A stretch of DNA of 57,570 nucleotides, taken from assembly GCA_016208425.1 (NCBI GenBank), contig JACQYA010000064.1, positions 1 to 57,570 on the forward strand. Reading direction: 5' to 3'. Positions 1 to 7,926 of this stretch are shown here, in pieces; positions within the stretch are counted from its first letter, which is position 1; every line of letters starts with the position of its first letter. Below the pieces are notes generated by a model. The model was not told the origin of the DNA, did not search any database, and saw only the letters and a list, made by a program, of their open reading frames with translations. This stretch comes from Betaproteobacteria bacterium. Its GTDB lineage: Bacteria; Pseudomonadota; Gammaproteobacteria; Burkholderiales; Rhodocyclaceae. Position numbers and translations under genes: made by a program.

Positions 1-1
1 C

Positions 2-1669
2 GGCGGCGAAATCAGTGAGGAATATGCCCGGCGCTGGAACTTCTTCACGCACAACCACCAGTTGATGCTCGACATCGAAACGCTGGAGCACAAGTCGCGT
101 CGTCCCGACGTGCTGGTCGACGACGAACTGATTTTCGCTTTCTACGACCAGATCCTGCCGGAAGGCATGTACAGCGGCGCCGAGTTCGACAAATGGCGGC
201 GCGACGCCGAGCGCGAGAATCCGAAGTTATTGCACCTGAAGCGCGAAGACCTGATGCGCCACGAAGCGGCCGGCATTACCACCGACGCTTTCCCGCACCA
301 GATCAAACTCGGCGGCGTCGAGTTTGCGCTTACTTACCATTTTGAGCCGGGTAGCCAAAGGGACGGCGTGACGATGACGGTGCCGCTGGCGCAGCTCAAC
401 CAGATTCCGGCCCACCGCTGCGAATGGCTGGTGCCAGGACTGCTCAAGGAAAAAGTCGTGCAGTTGGTGAAAACGCTGCCGCAGAAGATACGCTCGAAAC
501 TGGTGCCGGTGCCGGATTTTGCCGCCGAGTTTGTCGAGCAGGTGCAGCCTTCGGACAAGCCACTGGTAATGGCGCTGATCGGTTTCGTCCTGCAATCGCG
601 TGGCCTCAACGCGCGCGGTTGGGAGATCACGCCGGACGCTTTTCGCCCCGATGCGCTGCCGGCGCATTTTTCGTTCAACTACAAGTTGATCGACGAACAC
701 GAGCGCCAGTTGGCGATGAGCCGCAGCCTGACCGAATTGCGCGGGGAATGGGGGCGCGAGGCCAAGCAGGAGTTCGCCGAGTTGCACGAAACGCCCAGCG
801 AATACTCGGGGATGACCGATTGGACCTTTGGTGAACTGCCGGAGTTGATGGAGGTTGACGTCGGTAGCGGGCAAATGGTCGTCGGCTATCCCGGCCTGAG
901 CGACGACGGCGACACGGTTTCCTTATGCGTTTTCGATTCGCCCGAAGAAGCGCGCGAAGCGCACGCCGACGGCTTGTTGCGCCTCTATAAGCTGCAATTC
1001 CGCGATCAGGTGAAGTACCTCGAAAAGAATCTGCCGGGGCTGACGCAGATGGGCATCCAGTTCATGCCGCTGGGGTCTATGGATGAGTTGCGCCGGCAGT
1101 TGATCGATCTGGCCTTCGCCCGCGCCTGCCTGGTCGAGCCGTGGCCGACCGATGCAGCCAGTTTCAAGGCGCGTTGCGCCGACGCAAAGTCGCGGCTCGG
1201 CCTGCTGGCGCAGGAAATCTGCCGTCTGGTCGGGCAGATACTGACCGACTGGCAGGCATTGCAGAAAAAGCTGCTGGCCTTCAAGGCGCACGTTACGGCG
1301 CTGCAGGATGTCGAAAAGCAGTTGTCGCGTTTGGTCGGCAAGCGCTTTATTGCCGACACGCCGTTCGAGCGCTTGCAACATTTCCCGCGCTACCTGAAAG
1401 CGATCGCGCTGCGCCTCGACAAGCTGAAAGCGGGCGGTAGCGAAGGCGCGGCGCGCGACGCCCGTCTGCTGGCCGAATACGCCCCGCTGTGGACGAACTA
1501 CGAACGACGCGCCATCGTTCTCGCCAAGCAAGGCGTGGACGACCCGCAGGTCGAGCAATTTCGCTGGATGCTGGAGGAACTGCGCGTGCAGTTGTTCGCG
1601 CAGGAGTTTCGTACCCCGGCGCCGGTATCGAGCAAGCGTTTGCAGAAAATGTGGGAGTCCATCCGATGA
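2..1669 (+). CDS. hrpA: ATP-dependent RNA helicase HrpA, 3' part only
   Basis: This is the C-terminal part of the DEAH-box RNA helicase HrpA; the helicase motifs lie before the window. The frame is open from base 2, so the TTG at 62 is internal. The visible part, about 555 residues, matches the HrpA C-terminal region (DUF3418), with the recognisable stretch EHKSRRPDVLVDDE followed by FAFYDQ near its start. HrpA works on mRNA and stalled ribosomes in enterobacteria. The stop codon overlaps the start of the next gene, suggesting translational coupling. Function comes from family knowledge; the truncation is only the window edge. Confidence 0.93.
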   Translation, partial: GGEISEEYARRWNFFTHNHQLMLDIETLEHKSRRPDVLVDDELIFAFYDQILPEGMYSGAEFDKWRRDAERENPKLLHLKREDLMRHEAAGITTDAFPHQIKLGGVEFALTYHFEPGSQRDGVTMTVPLAQLNQIPAHRCEWLVPGLLKEKVVQLVKTLPQKIRSKLVPVPDFAAEFVEQVQPSDKPLVMALIGFVLQSRGLNARGWEITPDAFRPDALPAHFSFNYKLIDEHERQLAMSRSLTELRGEWGREAKQEFAELHETPSEYSGMTDWTFGELPELMEVDVGSGQMVVGYPGLSDDGDTVSLCVFDSPEEAREAHADGLLRLYKLQFRDQVKYLEKNLPGLTQMGIQFMPLGSMDELRRQLIDLAFARACLVEPWPTDAASFKARCADAKSRLGLLAQEICRLVGQILTDWQALQKKLLAFKAHVTALQDVEKQLSRLVGKRFIADTPFERLQHFPRYLKAIALRLDKLKAGGSEGAARDARLLAEYAPLWTNYERRAIVLAKQGVDDPQVEQFRWMLEELRVQLFAQEFRTPAPVSSKRLQKMWESIR

Positions 1670-2409
1670 GCGGAGTCGTACAAGCCTTGTTTCGTTCGTT
1701 CGCCACGCTGGGCCGGGGGCGCGTGTGGTTGCTGCTGTTGGGGCCGGCGGTGCTGGCGCTGGTCGCCTGGTCGGCTCTGGCGATATTCGTGCTGGACGGA
1801 TTGATAGCGACCTTCCTCGATCTGCCGCCGATGACGTGGCTGACGACCTGGGGCGCCGTGTGGCTGGCTCACCTCTTCGCGGTGCTCGGCGGTTGGTTGC
1901 TGATTCTCGCTGCGGCTTACCTGACAGCGATCTTGCTCGCCGCGATCCTCGTTCTGCCGCTACTGCTCAAGCACGTGGCGGCGACCGATTACCCCGAGCT
2001 GGCGCGCATGGGCAAGGACAGCCTGACGGCGGCCACCTGGAACAGCGTTTCGGCCGCCCTGCTCTTTATCGCCGGCTGGCTGCTGACCCTGCCGCTCTGG
2101 CTGGTGCCCGGTCTTGGACTGCTGCTGCCGCTGTTCTGGATGGCCTGGCTGAATCGCCGCACCTTCGCCTACGATGCGCTCGCCGTGCACGCGACCGATG
2201 AGGAATGGCGGGGTTTGAGACGGCAACATGCCGCACCGTTGCTCATGCTTGGCGTCACGCTGGCGCTGCTCGCGCATCTCCCCCTGATCGGCCTGCTGGC
2301 GCCAACGCTGGCGGCGCTGGCCTATATTCACTACACGCTGGAGGCGCTGCGCCAACTGCGCCAAGGCGCTATCGTCACCATCGTCGGCGAGAAGGAAGCC
2401 GGATTGTGA
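1666..2409 (+). CDS. EI24 / CysZ-like integral membrane protein
   Basis: A 247-residue polytopic membrane protein with about six hydrophobic segments, including LLLLGPAVLALVAW near residue 20 and long Leu/Ala-rich helices around residues 75-110, 130-165 and 195-225. Length and pattern fit the EI24 domain family (PF07264), which includes the sulfate transporter CysZ, but nothing here proves a sulfate role. The ATG at 1666 overlaps the hrpA stop (ATGA), and the gene's own stop overlaps the next GTG start, so hrpA, this gene and the cinA-like gene look like one coupled operon. The transported substrate is unknown. Confidence 0.75.
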   Translation: MSGVVQALFRSFATLGRGRVWLLLLGPAVLALVAWSALAIFVLDGLIATFLDLPPMTWLTTWGAVWLAHLFAVLGGWLLILAAAYLTAILLAAILVLPLLLKHVAATDYPELARMGKDSLTAATWNSVSAALLFIAGWLLTLPLWLVPGLGLLLPLFWMAWLNRRTFAYDALAVHATDEEWRGLRRQHAAPLLMLGVTLALLAHLPLIGLLAPTLAALAYIHYTLEALRQLRQGAIVTIVGEKEAGL

Positions 2410-3161
2410 ATATCGGAGCAATCATCATCGGCGACGAAATACTTTCGGGAAAGCGCCAGGACAAGCACTTCGCCAGGCTCGCCGAACTGCTCGCCGCACG
2501 CGGTTTGCGCCTCGCCTGGGTCGAGTATCTCGGCGACGAACAGGCACGCATTGCAGCAACCCTGAAACGCAGCCTGGCGGCGGGCGACCTCGTCTTCAGT
2601 TTCGGTGGCATCGGCAACACGCCGGACGACCATACGCGGCAAGCCGCCGCCCAAGCGCTGGGCGTCGATTTGGTGCTGCACCCCGACGCCGAACGCGAGA
2701 TTCAGGCCCGTTTCGACGGTCAGGCCGACGCCGTGCGCTTGCAGATGGGCGTTTTTCCGCGCGGCGTCGACATCGTCCCCAACCCGTTCAACCGCATCCC
2801 CGGTTTTCGCGTGCGCGACCACCACTTTCTGCCCGGCTTCCCGCAAATGGCACACCCGATGGCCGAATGGGCGCTCGATACCTTCTACGCGCACCTGTTC
2901 CACCCACATCCGACGGTCGACAAAGCGTTCCTGCTGACCGGGCCGAACTGCTACGAGAGCGCGTTGATGGATCTGATGGAGCGCATCGTCACCAGTTACC
3001 CGACGTTGCGCCTGTTCAGCCTGCCGTCGATCGGCGAGGGCAGGCAGCGGCGGCACCTGGAGCTGGGTGTCGAGGGAGATCCGGCGCTGGTCGGCCGGGC
3101 GATGGAGGACATCAGGCTTGACGTCGAGCGGCGCGGGATCGCGTGGCGGTGGAGAGAATAG
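2406..3161 (+). CDS. CinA N-terminal / MoaB-like molybdopterin-binding domain protein
   Basis: A 251-residue protein starting at GTG 2406, overlapping the previous stop. The start VNIGAIIIGDEILSGK and the later FSFGGIGNTPDDHT are the hallmark motifs of the competence/damage-inducible CinA N-terminal domain, related to MogA/MoaB. The C-terminal nicotinamide-nucleotide amidase domain of full CinA is absent, so this is the short single-domain form common in proteobacteria. Its cellular role is unresolved; some full-length CinA proteins act in pyridine-nucleotide salvage. A bidirectional terminator follows. Confidence 0.85.
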   Translation: MNIGAIIIGDEILSGKRQDKHFARLAELLAARGLRLAWVEYLGDEQARIAATLKRSLAAGDLVFSFGGIGNTPDDHTRQAAAQALGVDLVLHPDAEREIQARFDGQADAVRLQMGVFPRGVDIVPNPFNRIPGFRVRDHHFLPGFPQMAHPMAEWALDTFYAHLFHPHPTVDKAFLLTGPNCYESALMDLMERIVTSYPTLRLFSLPSIGEGRQRRHLELGVEGDPALVGRAMEDIRLDVERRGIAWRWRE

Positions 3162-3188
3162 GTGGGGGAGCCGCGTAAAGAGCGGTGT

Positions 3189-3217
3189 AAAAAAACCCGG
3201 CAGTGCCGGGTTTTTTT
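3189..3217. terminator. Bidirectional intrinsic terminator
   Basis: A short GC hairpin (CCCGG stem, CAGTG loop, CCGGG) is flanked by seven A on the left and seven T on the right, so it can end transcription from either side. It lies about 30 bases after the cinA-like stop. Confidence 0.85.
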
Positions 3218-3242
3218 GTGGCCGCCCGTTCGAGCAGGGAAT

Positions 3243-3342
3243 TATTTCAATTCGCGATAGAAATGTGAAAACCCCCGGAACTCGCGGGGGCGGGCTTGCC
3301 CGCCCCCTACAAAACTACGGTTTTTTTCGCGAATTGGAATTA
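3243..3342. repeat. Palindromic intergenic element with REP-like core
   Basis: The outer ends are imperfect inverted repeats: ATTTCAATTCGCG on the left and CGCGAATTGGAAT on the right. The core contains a strong hairpin, GGGGGCGGG / CCCGCCCCC around a CTTG loop near 3286-3307. The right end begins exactly at the phasin stop codon, so read from the phasin strand it is TAATTCCAATTCGC. The same sequence follows the pstA stop at 52830. It may be a REP/MITE-like element and could also act as a 3' stem-loop for the phasin mRNA. Confidence 0.6.
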
Positions 3343-3927
3343 CTTTTTCTTGGCGGCGGCAGGCGCAGCGGTTTTGCTGGCCGGGTCGGCCTTCGGTGTA
3401 GCGGCCGGTTTTGCTGACGCAGAGGGCGCAGCCTTGAGGTTGGCGTCGGCGATCTCGGCCATTTGGCGGGCCATCAGCGACATGTTGTCGTAGGCCTGGG
3501 TCGAAGCTTGCAGCATCTGCTGCATCGCGGCACCAAACACGTCGCCGCCGGCCGGAGCGGAGCTGGCGCCCTTTTCGATCGCGATGGAAGCGTTCTTCGC
3601 GAAGCTGGCGTACTGCGCTTCCATCGCCGAAGTGATTTCCTTTTGCATGCTGGCAGCCACGTCGTACAGGCCGCGCGAGTACTCCAGCATCTTGTCGACG
3701 CCAGGCCGGGCGAGCGAGCTATTGATCGCGACGAGTTCCTGCGGATCCTTGACGCCCATCAACTGCCGCGTGTTGGCGGCGCCGGAATTAAAAAATCCGC
3801 GGCTCGCCGCGAGATTGAGCGCTGCCAGTTTTTCCACCCCGCCGAACGCTGTGCGCACCAGCGCCACCATCACTTCCGCGTTGGCTTTTTGCGTGTTGGC
3901 GAGTTGTTCGAGGTCGATATTGCCCAT
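3340..3927 (-). CDS. Phasin family protein (PHA granule-associated), copy 1
   Basis: A 195-residue, Ala-rich, helical protein of the phasin family, which coats polyhydroxyalkanoate granules. Residues 1-150 form the amphipathic helical phasin domain (NIDLEQLANTQKANAEVM at the start, then repeated small and charged residues). Residues 160-195 are a low-complexity Ala/Lys/Pro tail ending in KKK, as in many betaproteobacterial phasins. A clear AGGGAG ribosome site precedes the ATG. It lies downstream of a second phasin in the same orientation with about 150 bases between them, so each may have its own translation control. Similarity to copy 2 suggests an old duplication. Confidence 0.88.
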   Translation of the reverse strand: MGNIDLEQLANTQKANAEVMVALVRTAFGGVEKLAALNLAASRGFFNSGAANTRQLMGVKDPQELVAINSSLARPGVDKMLEYSRGLYDVAASMQKEITSAMEAQYASFAKNASIAIEKGASSAPAGGDVFGAAMQQMLQASTQAYDNMSLMARQMAEIADANLKAAPSASAKPAATPKADPASKTAAPAAAKKK

Positions 3928-4078
3928 GATGACTCCCTATTTGGCGGTTGAAAGACGCTTGGCGTCCGACAGAGAACTGCCAGCGCAATTTTCGCCGGCA
4001 GGCTTCTGGCGAGACAGCCAAGGCAAAAAAACCCCGAGCGAAACAGGTTTGCGCCGGGGGTCTCTGATAGCCGACCGA

Positions 4079-4624
4079 TTACTTCTTTTTGCCGGTCGCG
4101 CCAACCGCCTTGACCGTTGCGTTGGTCGCTGCGGTCACATTGGCTTCGGCGATGTCGGCGACTTGCTTGGCGGCCTTGTTCATGTTGTCGAAAGCGGAGG
4201 TCGCTGCGGCAATCGCGGACTTGACGGCTGCGACGGCGACGTCGGAGCCGGCCGGGGCGCTCTTGGCCGCCTGGTCGAGCAGGCCGGCAACTTGTTTCTG
4301 GAAGTCGCCGAACTGGCCTTCGAGCAGCTTGGAAACTTCTTCCTTCGACTGTGCCGAGATTTCGTAGACGCTACGGGTGTAGGCAACCGCCTTCTCGACG
4401 GCCGGTTGTGTTTGCGCGGCCTGAACGGAGATGGCTTCCTGCACGTCCTTGGCGCCGAGGATGGCTTTGGTGTTGGCGACGCCGTCTTCGAGCAGCGAGC
4501 GGGCGGTGTTCAGGTTCAGCGCGGCGATGCGCTCGGCGCTGGCCAGCGCGGTGTTGGCGAGACTCAACATGGCATCGACGGAAGCCTTGTTGGCGGAAGC
4601 GAATTGTTCGGGGGTCGTAAACAT
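4079..4624 (-). CDS. Phasin family protein (PHA granule-associated), copy 2
   Basis: A 181-residue phasin starting with MFTTPEQFASANKA. An AGGAGA ribosome site lies just upstream of the ATG at 4624; a TTG two codons earlier is less likely. It shares the pattern AALNLN-AR with copy 1 and has the Ala/Lys C-terminus ending in GKKK. Phasins control granule number and size and recruit PHA enzymes. The 200-base upstream region holds a 37-bp perfect palindrome and several TGC/GCA motifs, a plausible place for a PHA-responsive repressor such as PhaR. That regulatory link is inferred. Confidence 0.9.
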   Translation of the reverse strand: MFTTPEQFASANKASVDAMLSLANTALASAERIAALNLNTARSLLEDGVANTKAILGAKDVQEAISVQAAQTQPAVEKAVAYTRSVYEISAQSKEEVSKLLEGQFGDFQKQVAGLLDQAAKSAPAGSDVAVAAVKSAIAAATSAFDNMNKAAKQVADIAEANVTAATNATVKAVGATGKKK

Positions 4625-4752
4625 GGTCAATCTCCTAAGTTAGGTGGCAGGATGCGCGCGATGCCCGGCCCAGCGATTGAACGACACCTTCGTCAAAACT
4701 GTTTTGGTGCACCGCAGCATTGAGCGAATTATAAGCACCAAAACATGCTTGT

Positions 4753-4789
4753 CAAGCACTTTTTTGTGCGTTGCACAAAAAAGTGCTTG
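4753..4789. promoter_or_regulatory. 37-bp perfect palindrome upstream of phasin gene
   Basis: A 17-bp perfect inverted repeat with a 3-base spacer (left arm begins CAAGCACTTTTTTGTGC, spacer GTT). It lies about 130 bases upstream of phasin copy 2 and 37 bases beyond the end of the convergently read lipoprotein gene. It could be a terminator hairpin with internal T-runs or an operator. The centre TTGTGC-GT-TGCACAA resembles the TGC/GCA character reported for PhaR sites. Structure is certain, function is not. Confidence 0.6.
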
Positions 4790-4825
4790 CCCCGCTCCAC
4801 GCGCCCCCTAAAGCGGTTTGACGGA

Positions 4826-5311
4826 TTACTTCGTTGCCCCCTTGGCTTTGATTTCCGCCTTGACTTCCTTGAATACGCCGCCCCACATGGGGTGCCCCGC
4901 TTCCGCCTTGCCCAACTCGAATTTGGGATCGAAAGCTAGCGCCTTGCGAAAATGCCCCTTGCAAACGTCGCGCTGTTTGTTCGCGCAGGCCATAAAAGCG
5001 AGGTACTTGTTCGCCGACACCTTGTCCGCCCTGTTGCTCAAACCGAGGGACAAGGCTTTTTGCAACTGCTGCTGGGATCTTTTGTACTGGCCGTTCTCGT
5101 AGGCCGTGACACCTTGCCGGAACTCCTGTTCGGCGACGACTTCCGGAGGCGTTTCGACGGGAGCCGGCGCGGGCTTCTCGATTTTTTCGCCAGAGCCCGG
5201 CGTCGCGGCGACCGGCGTCGGTTCCGGCGCTGCCGCCGGAGTCTGGGTGGTGGTGCCGGCGCAACCATAGATGCCGAGCAAAACGACGAATGCGGGTAAC
5301 CAACGGTGCAT
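4826..5311 (-). CDS. Small lipoprotein with TPR-like repeat region
   Basis: A 161-residue exported lipoprotein. The N-terminus has a hydrophobic segment ending in lipobox-like GIYGC (Cys17), then a Pro/Ala/Thr-rich linker (residues 20-58). A helical region follows (EQEFRQGVTAYENGQYKRSQ and onward) that looks like two TPR-type helices with a conserved-looking Cys pair near residues 109 and 117. It starts 11 bases after the stop of the upstream Ser/Thr kinase gene, so the two probably form an operon. It may be an envelope partner or target of the kinase; no enzymatic motif is visible. Confidence 0.7.
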   Translation of the reverse strand: MHRWLPAFVVLLGIYGCAGTTTQTPAAAPEPTPVAATPGSGEKIEKPAPAPVETPPEVVAEQEFRQGVTAYENGQYKRSQQQLQKALSLGLSNRADKVSANKYLAFMACANKQRDVCKGHFRKALAFDPKFELGKAEAGHPMWGGVFKEVKAEIKAKGATK

Positions 5312-5322
5312 ATTTTTCTCCC

Positions 5323-6732
5323 TTAAAATTTGTATTTCAGTCGTTTGACTTCGCCATCTTTCAGCTCGACATCGGTCGAATAGTTGCTGGCTCCGTCGTT
5401 TCTGATTTCGATATTGTGCTTTCCGGCAGGTACTTCCAAGGACAACATGGGCGGCGAGACCCCTTTGCTCTCGCCATCCACGAAAACCTCTCCCCACGGC
5501 GAAACGGCCAGGGAAAGCGTCGCCGTTCCCGCTACCGGCACGGGTTCCGGCGCCGCTTTGGGAACCGTCGTGCCGGCAGCGGCCCGGGCGCTGGCCGCGC
5601 TCTTGTCGTCCGGCGACTTTTCCCGGACGGCGAGGAAAACGCTGGCGCCGATCAGCAGAAGAATTCCCAGCGACGCAAATATCAGGCGGAACACGCCGCT
5701 GCGCGCACGCACGGGTTCTCGCCCGGAGGCGCTTTCTCCTTGGGGCACGGCACCGGGAAACGCTTCGGCCGGCGTCACCCTGACCGCGATCGGCGCGGCG
5801 GGTGCCGGCGTCGCCATGCGTACGGTCTCCGCAGAAAAAACCGGGTCTTCGGCGGCGGGGTTCGGCGTCGGATCGCCGATACCGCCGACCAGCCAAGGTA
5901 GCCTGGGCGTTGTCGCCAGCGCTTCGTAACCGCGCAGATCGCCGGCGAACTCCGCCGCTGTCTGGTAGCGGTTCTCGGGTTTCTTGGCCAGCGCTTTCGA
6001 CAGGATGTACTCAAATCCGGCCGGAATATCGCCGGCGACGAGCGACGGGGCTGCCGCAGCTTCGTGGATGACGCGGTACATGATCGTCGTCACCGTCTCG
6101 CCCTCAAATGGCGTGACGCCGGTCAATAGCTGGTAGAGCACGACGCCGAGCGAAAAAATATCCGTTCGCCCGTCGACCGGCAAGCCCATGATGTGTTCCG
6201 GCGACATGTATTTCGACGTGCCGACGATCATGTCGCCCATCGTTCTCGTGCCGGTCTGGATCTGCGCGATGCCGAAATCGGCGATTTTCACGCCGCCCTT
6301 GTCGAGCACCATGATGTTGGCCGGTTTGATGTCGCGGTGCACAACGCCGTGTTCATGCGCGTAGGCCAGGCCGTCCGCCACCGAGGCGACAATCTCGACG
6401 ATGCGCGCGACCGGCAGGTGTTCCTTCTTGTTCATCAGCTGCCTGAGGTCACGCCCTTCAAGAAACTCCATCGCGATATAGGCGACGTCCTCGAACTTGC
6501 CGGCGTCGAAAACCGTGACGATGTTCGGGTGGCTCAGGCGCGCGGCCGACTTCGCCTCGCGAAAAAAGCGACGCTCGAACTCGTCTTCTTCCGACGGCGA
6601 GAAGTCGAGCTTGATGGTCTTGACCGCAACGACTCTTTCCAGCAAGGGATCGAAAGCGCGGTACACGACGCCCATCGCCCCTTCCCCGATTTTGCCGGAG
6701 ATCCGATACCGGCTTAACTCTTCCAGTGCCAT
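5323..6732 (-). CDS. Hanks-type serine/threonine protein kinase with TM and PEGA domain
   Basis: A 469-residue transmembrane protein kinase. Residues 1-280 are the kinase domain: glycine loop GKIGEGAMGVVY, VAVKTIK lysine, catalytic HRDIKPANI, DFG and the SPE activation-segment end. A Pro/Ala linker is followed by one membrane helix (FRLIFASLGILLLIGASVFL), then a periplasmic C-terminal PEGA-type domain (GEVFVDGESKGVSPP, AGKHNIEIRN). The ATG at 6732 begins the kinase fold and is preferred over upstream in-frame starts. The kinase is cytoplasmic and could sense the envelope through PEGA. It is read divergently from the lipoprotein gene at 7026. Confidence 0.92.
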   Translation of the reverse strand: MALEELSRYRISGKIGEGAMGVVYRAFDPLLERVVAVKTIKLDFSPSEEDEFERRFFREAKSAARLSHPNIVTVFDAGKFEDVAYIAMEFLEGRDLRQLMNKKEHLPVARIVEIVASVADGLAYAHEHGVVHRDIKPANIMVLDKGGVKIADFGIAQIQTGTRTMGDMIVGTSKYMSPEHIMGLPVDGRTDIFSLGVVLYQLLTGVTPFEGETVTTIMYRVIHEAAAAPSLVAGDIPAGFEYILSKALAKKPENRYQTAAEFAGDLRGYEALATTPRLPWLVGGIGDPTPNPAAEDPVFSAETVRMATPAPAAPIAVRVTPAEAFPGAVPQGESASGREPVRARSGVFRLIFASLGILLLIGASVFLAVREKSPDDKSAASARAAAGTTVPKAAPEPVPVAGTATLSLAVSPWGEVFVDGESKGVSPPMLSLEVPAGKHNIEIRNDGASNYSTDVELKDGEVKRLKYKF

Positions 6733-6908
6733 TCGACGCCCCAGAAAACGTTGACGCAATCCTTGAGTTGATGGAAGCGGGGACTGTTTGCGCGCAAACC
6801 TCCTTCCGCCCGGCAAGTGTAACCGAAATGAAAGGGCTGCTATTTGACCGCACGCGAAAGCGGCACAAAATCCCGGCGCGCGGAACTCAAAAAAAAGTCG
6901 CGGCGTGT

Positions 6909-6937
6909 TTGATGCTCCAATGTGGTGTGGTTATACT
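6909..6937 (+). promoter_or_regulatory. Predicted sigma-70 promoter for the 7026 gene
   Basis: TTGATG (6909-6914) and TATACT (6932-6937) with a 17-base spacer closely match the -35/-10 consensus. A start site near 6944 would leave a leader of about 80 bases before the AGAGGGGG ribosome site of the gene at 7026. Confidence 0.55.
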
Positions 6938-7025
6938 AACCGTATGGTCTTGCGGAGGAAGCTGAAAGGCCAGTTATTCCGAACGCTGTATCGGCGTTTC
7001 GATCAATCAAAGAGGGGGATTTCAA

Positions 7026-7865
7026 ATGCTGAAGGCTTTGCGGGTCATTACTTGTGCCGCCGTAGCGCTCGGTTTTGCGACGGGCTGCACGTCGGTGGAA
7101 GAAAAACGCGGCGGCTCCGGCGGCGCGCTGTATTTTACGGACTTCTCGGACGCGGCCAGAACGGGCGCGTTTTCGCCCCGGGGTGACGGGCTGTGGACGG
7201 TGGGGCAGGTTTCGTTCAGCGGCTACTACCCCGCCCAACTGGCCAAGAAATACGGCTACCGGGGACGGGACGAACGCGACGCGCCGACCGCCGTCGGACA
7301 GTTGAGCAAGGTGTCGAACATTTCGGTGCCCGGATATGTCCAGAGCCGCGAAAAAGTCAGTCCGGGGCAGAACCCCAATCTGCTGAACGTCCTCAGCCCC
7401 TACACGCTCGGCGATTTTACCGCCGAAACCGCCGTCGTGTTTTACTCGGGGCGCGCGAGCAATTACGACGACGCCGCCGACCGCGAGCGTTCCATCGAGT
7501 TGCGCCGCCGCGCCGGCGCCGGCATGATCTTCAGGTACCAGGATCCCAACAATTTCTACATCGCGCGCACCGGCGGCGAGAACGGGATCGAAATCGGCAA
7601 GATGGTGAACAACCAGTACACTTCGCTCAAGTTCGTCGAAACCGAGCGCCTGGAGAACTTCCTGGCGCCCGAGCGTTCCGCCGTGCTGCGGGTCGTCGCG
7701 CGCGGCAGCCAGATCGATGTCTATGTCGACAACAACCTCGTGGCGCGCGTACAGGACGGCACCTTCCCCATCGGCCAGGTCGGTCTGACCACCTTCCGTA
7801 TCAAGGCGGCGTATCTATACTTCGCCCTGTGGGAAGATTTTGGACCCAACCTCCCGTATTTCTGA
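7026..7865 (+). CDS. Exported lipoprotein with lectin/glucanase-like fold
   Basis: A 279-residue lipoprotein. The signal peptide ends in lipobox GFATGC (Cys about residue 21). The rest resembles concanavalin-A-like jelly-roll proteins of the DUF1080/laminarinase-fold type: FTDFSDA near the start, GAGMIFRYQDPNNFYIAR and VDNNLVARVQDGTFPIGQVGL near the end. These may bind or cleave sugars, but no catalytic Glu pair can be assigned by eye. A strong AGAGGGGGA ribosome site precedes ATG 7026. It opens a plus-strand gene series, although a terminator follows it directly. Confidence 0.65.
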   Translation: MLKALRVITCAAVALGFATGCTSVEEKRGGSGGALYFTDFSDAARTGAFSPRGDGLWTVGQVSFSGYYPAQLAKKYGYRGRDERDAPTAVGQLSKVSNISVPGYVQSREKVSPGQNPNLLNVLSPYTLGDFTAETAVVFYSGRASNYDDAADRERSIELRRRAGAGMIFRYQDPNNFYIARTGGENGIEIGKMVNNQYTSLKFVETERLENFLAPERSAVLRVVARGSQIDVYVDNNLVARVQDGTFPIGQVGLTTFRIKAAYLYFALWEDFGPNLPYF

Positions 7866-7881
7866 TGCTCTGATCGGATAT

Positions 7882-7914
7882 CTGCCCCGGGCCGGGTTCC
7901 GGGGCAGTTTTTTT
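7882..7914 (+). terminator. Intrinsic terminator
   Basis: A 9-bp stem CTGCCCCGG / CCGGGGCAG with an 8-base loop is followed by seven T. It lies 17 bases after the lipoprotein stop and directly before the next coding region, so it probably partly insulates the downstream genes. Confidence 0.85.
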
Positions 7915-7926
7915 GTGAGGGTTCGC

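Noticed and set aside
3284-3308. Second terminator after the cinA-like gene
   Set aside because: The GGGGGCGGG/CCCGCCCCC hairpin has no adjacent T-tract and lies within a larger palindromic element, so a REP-like origin is more likely.
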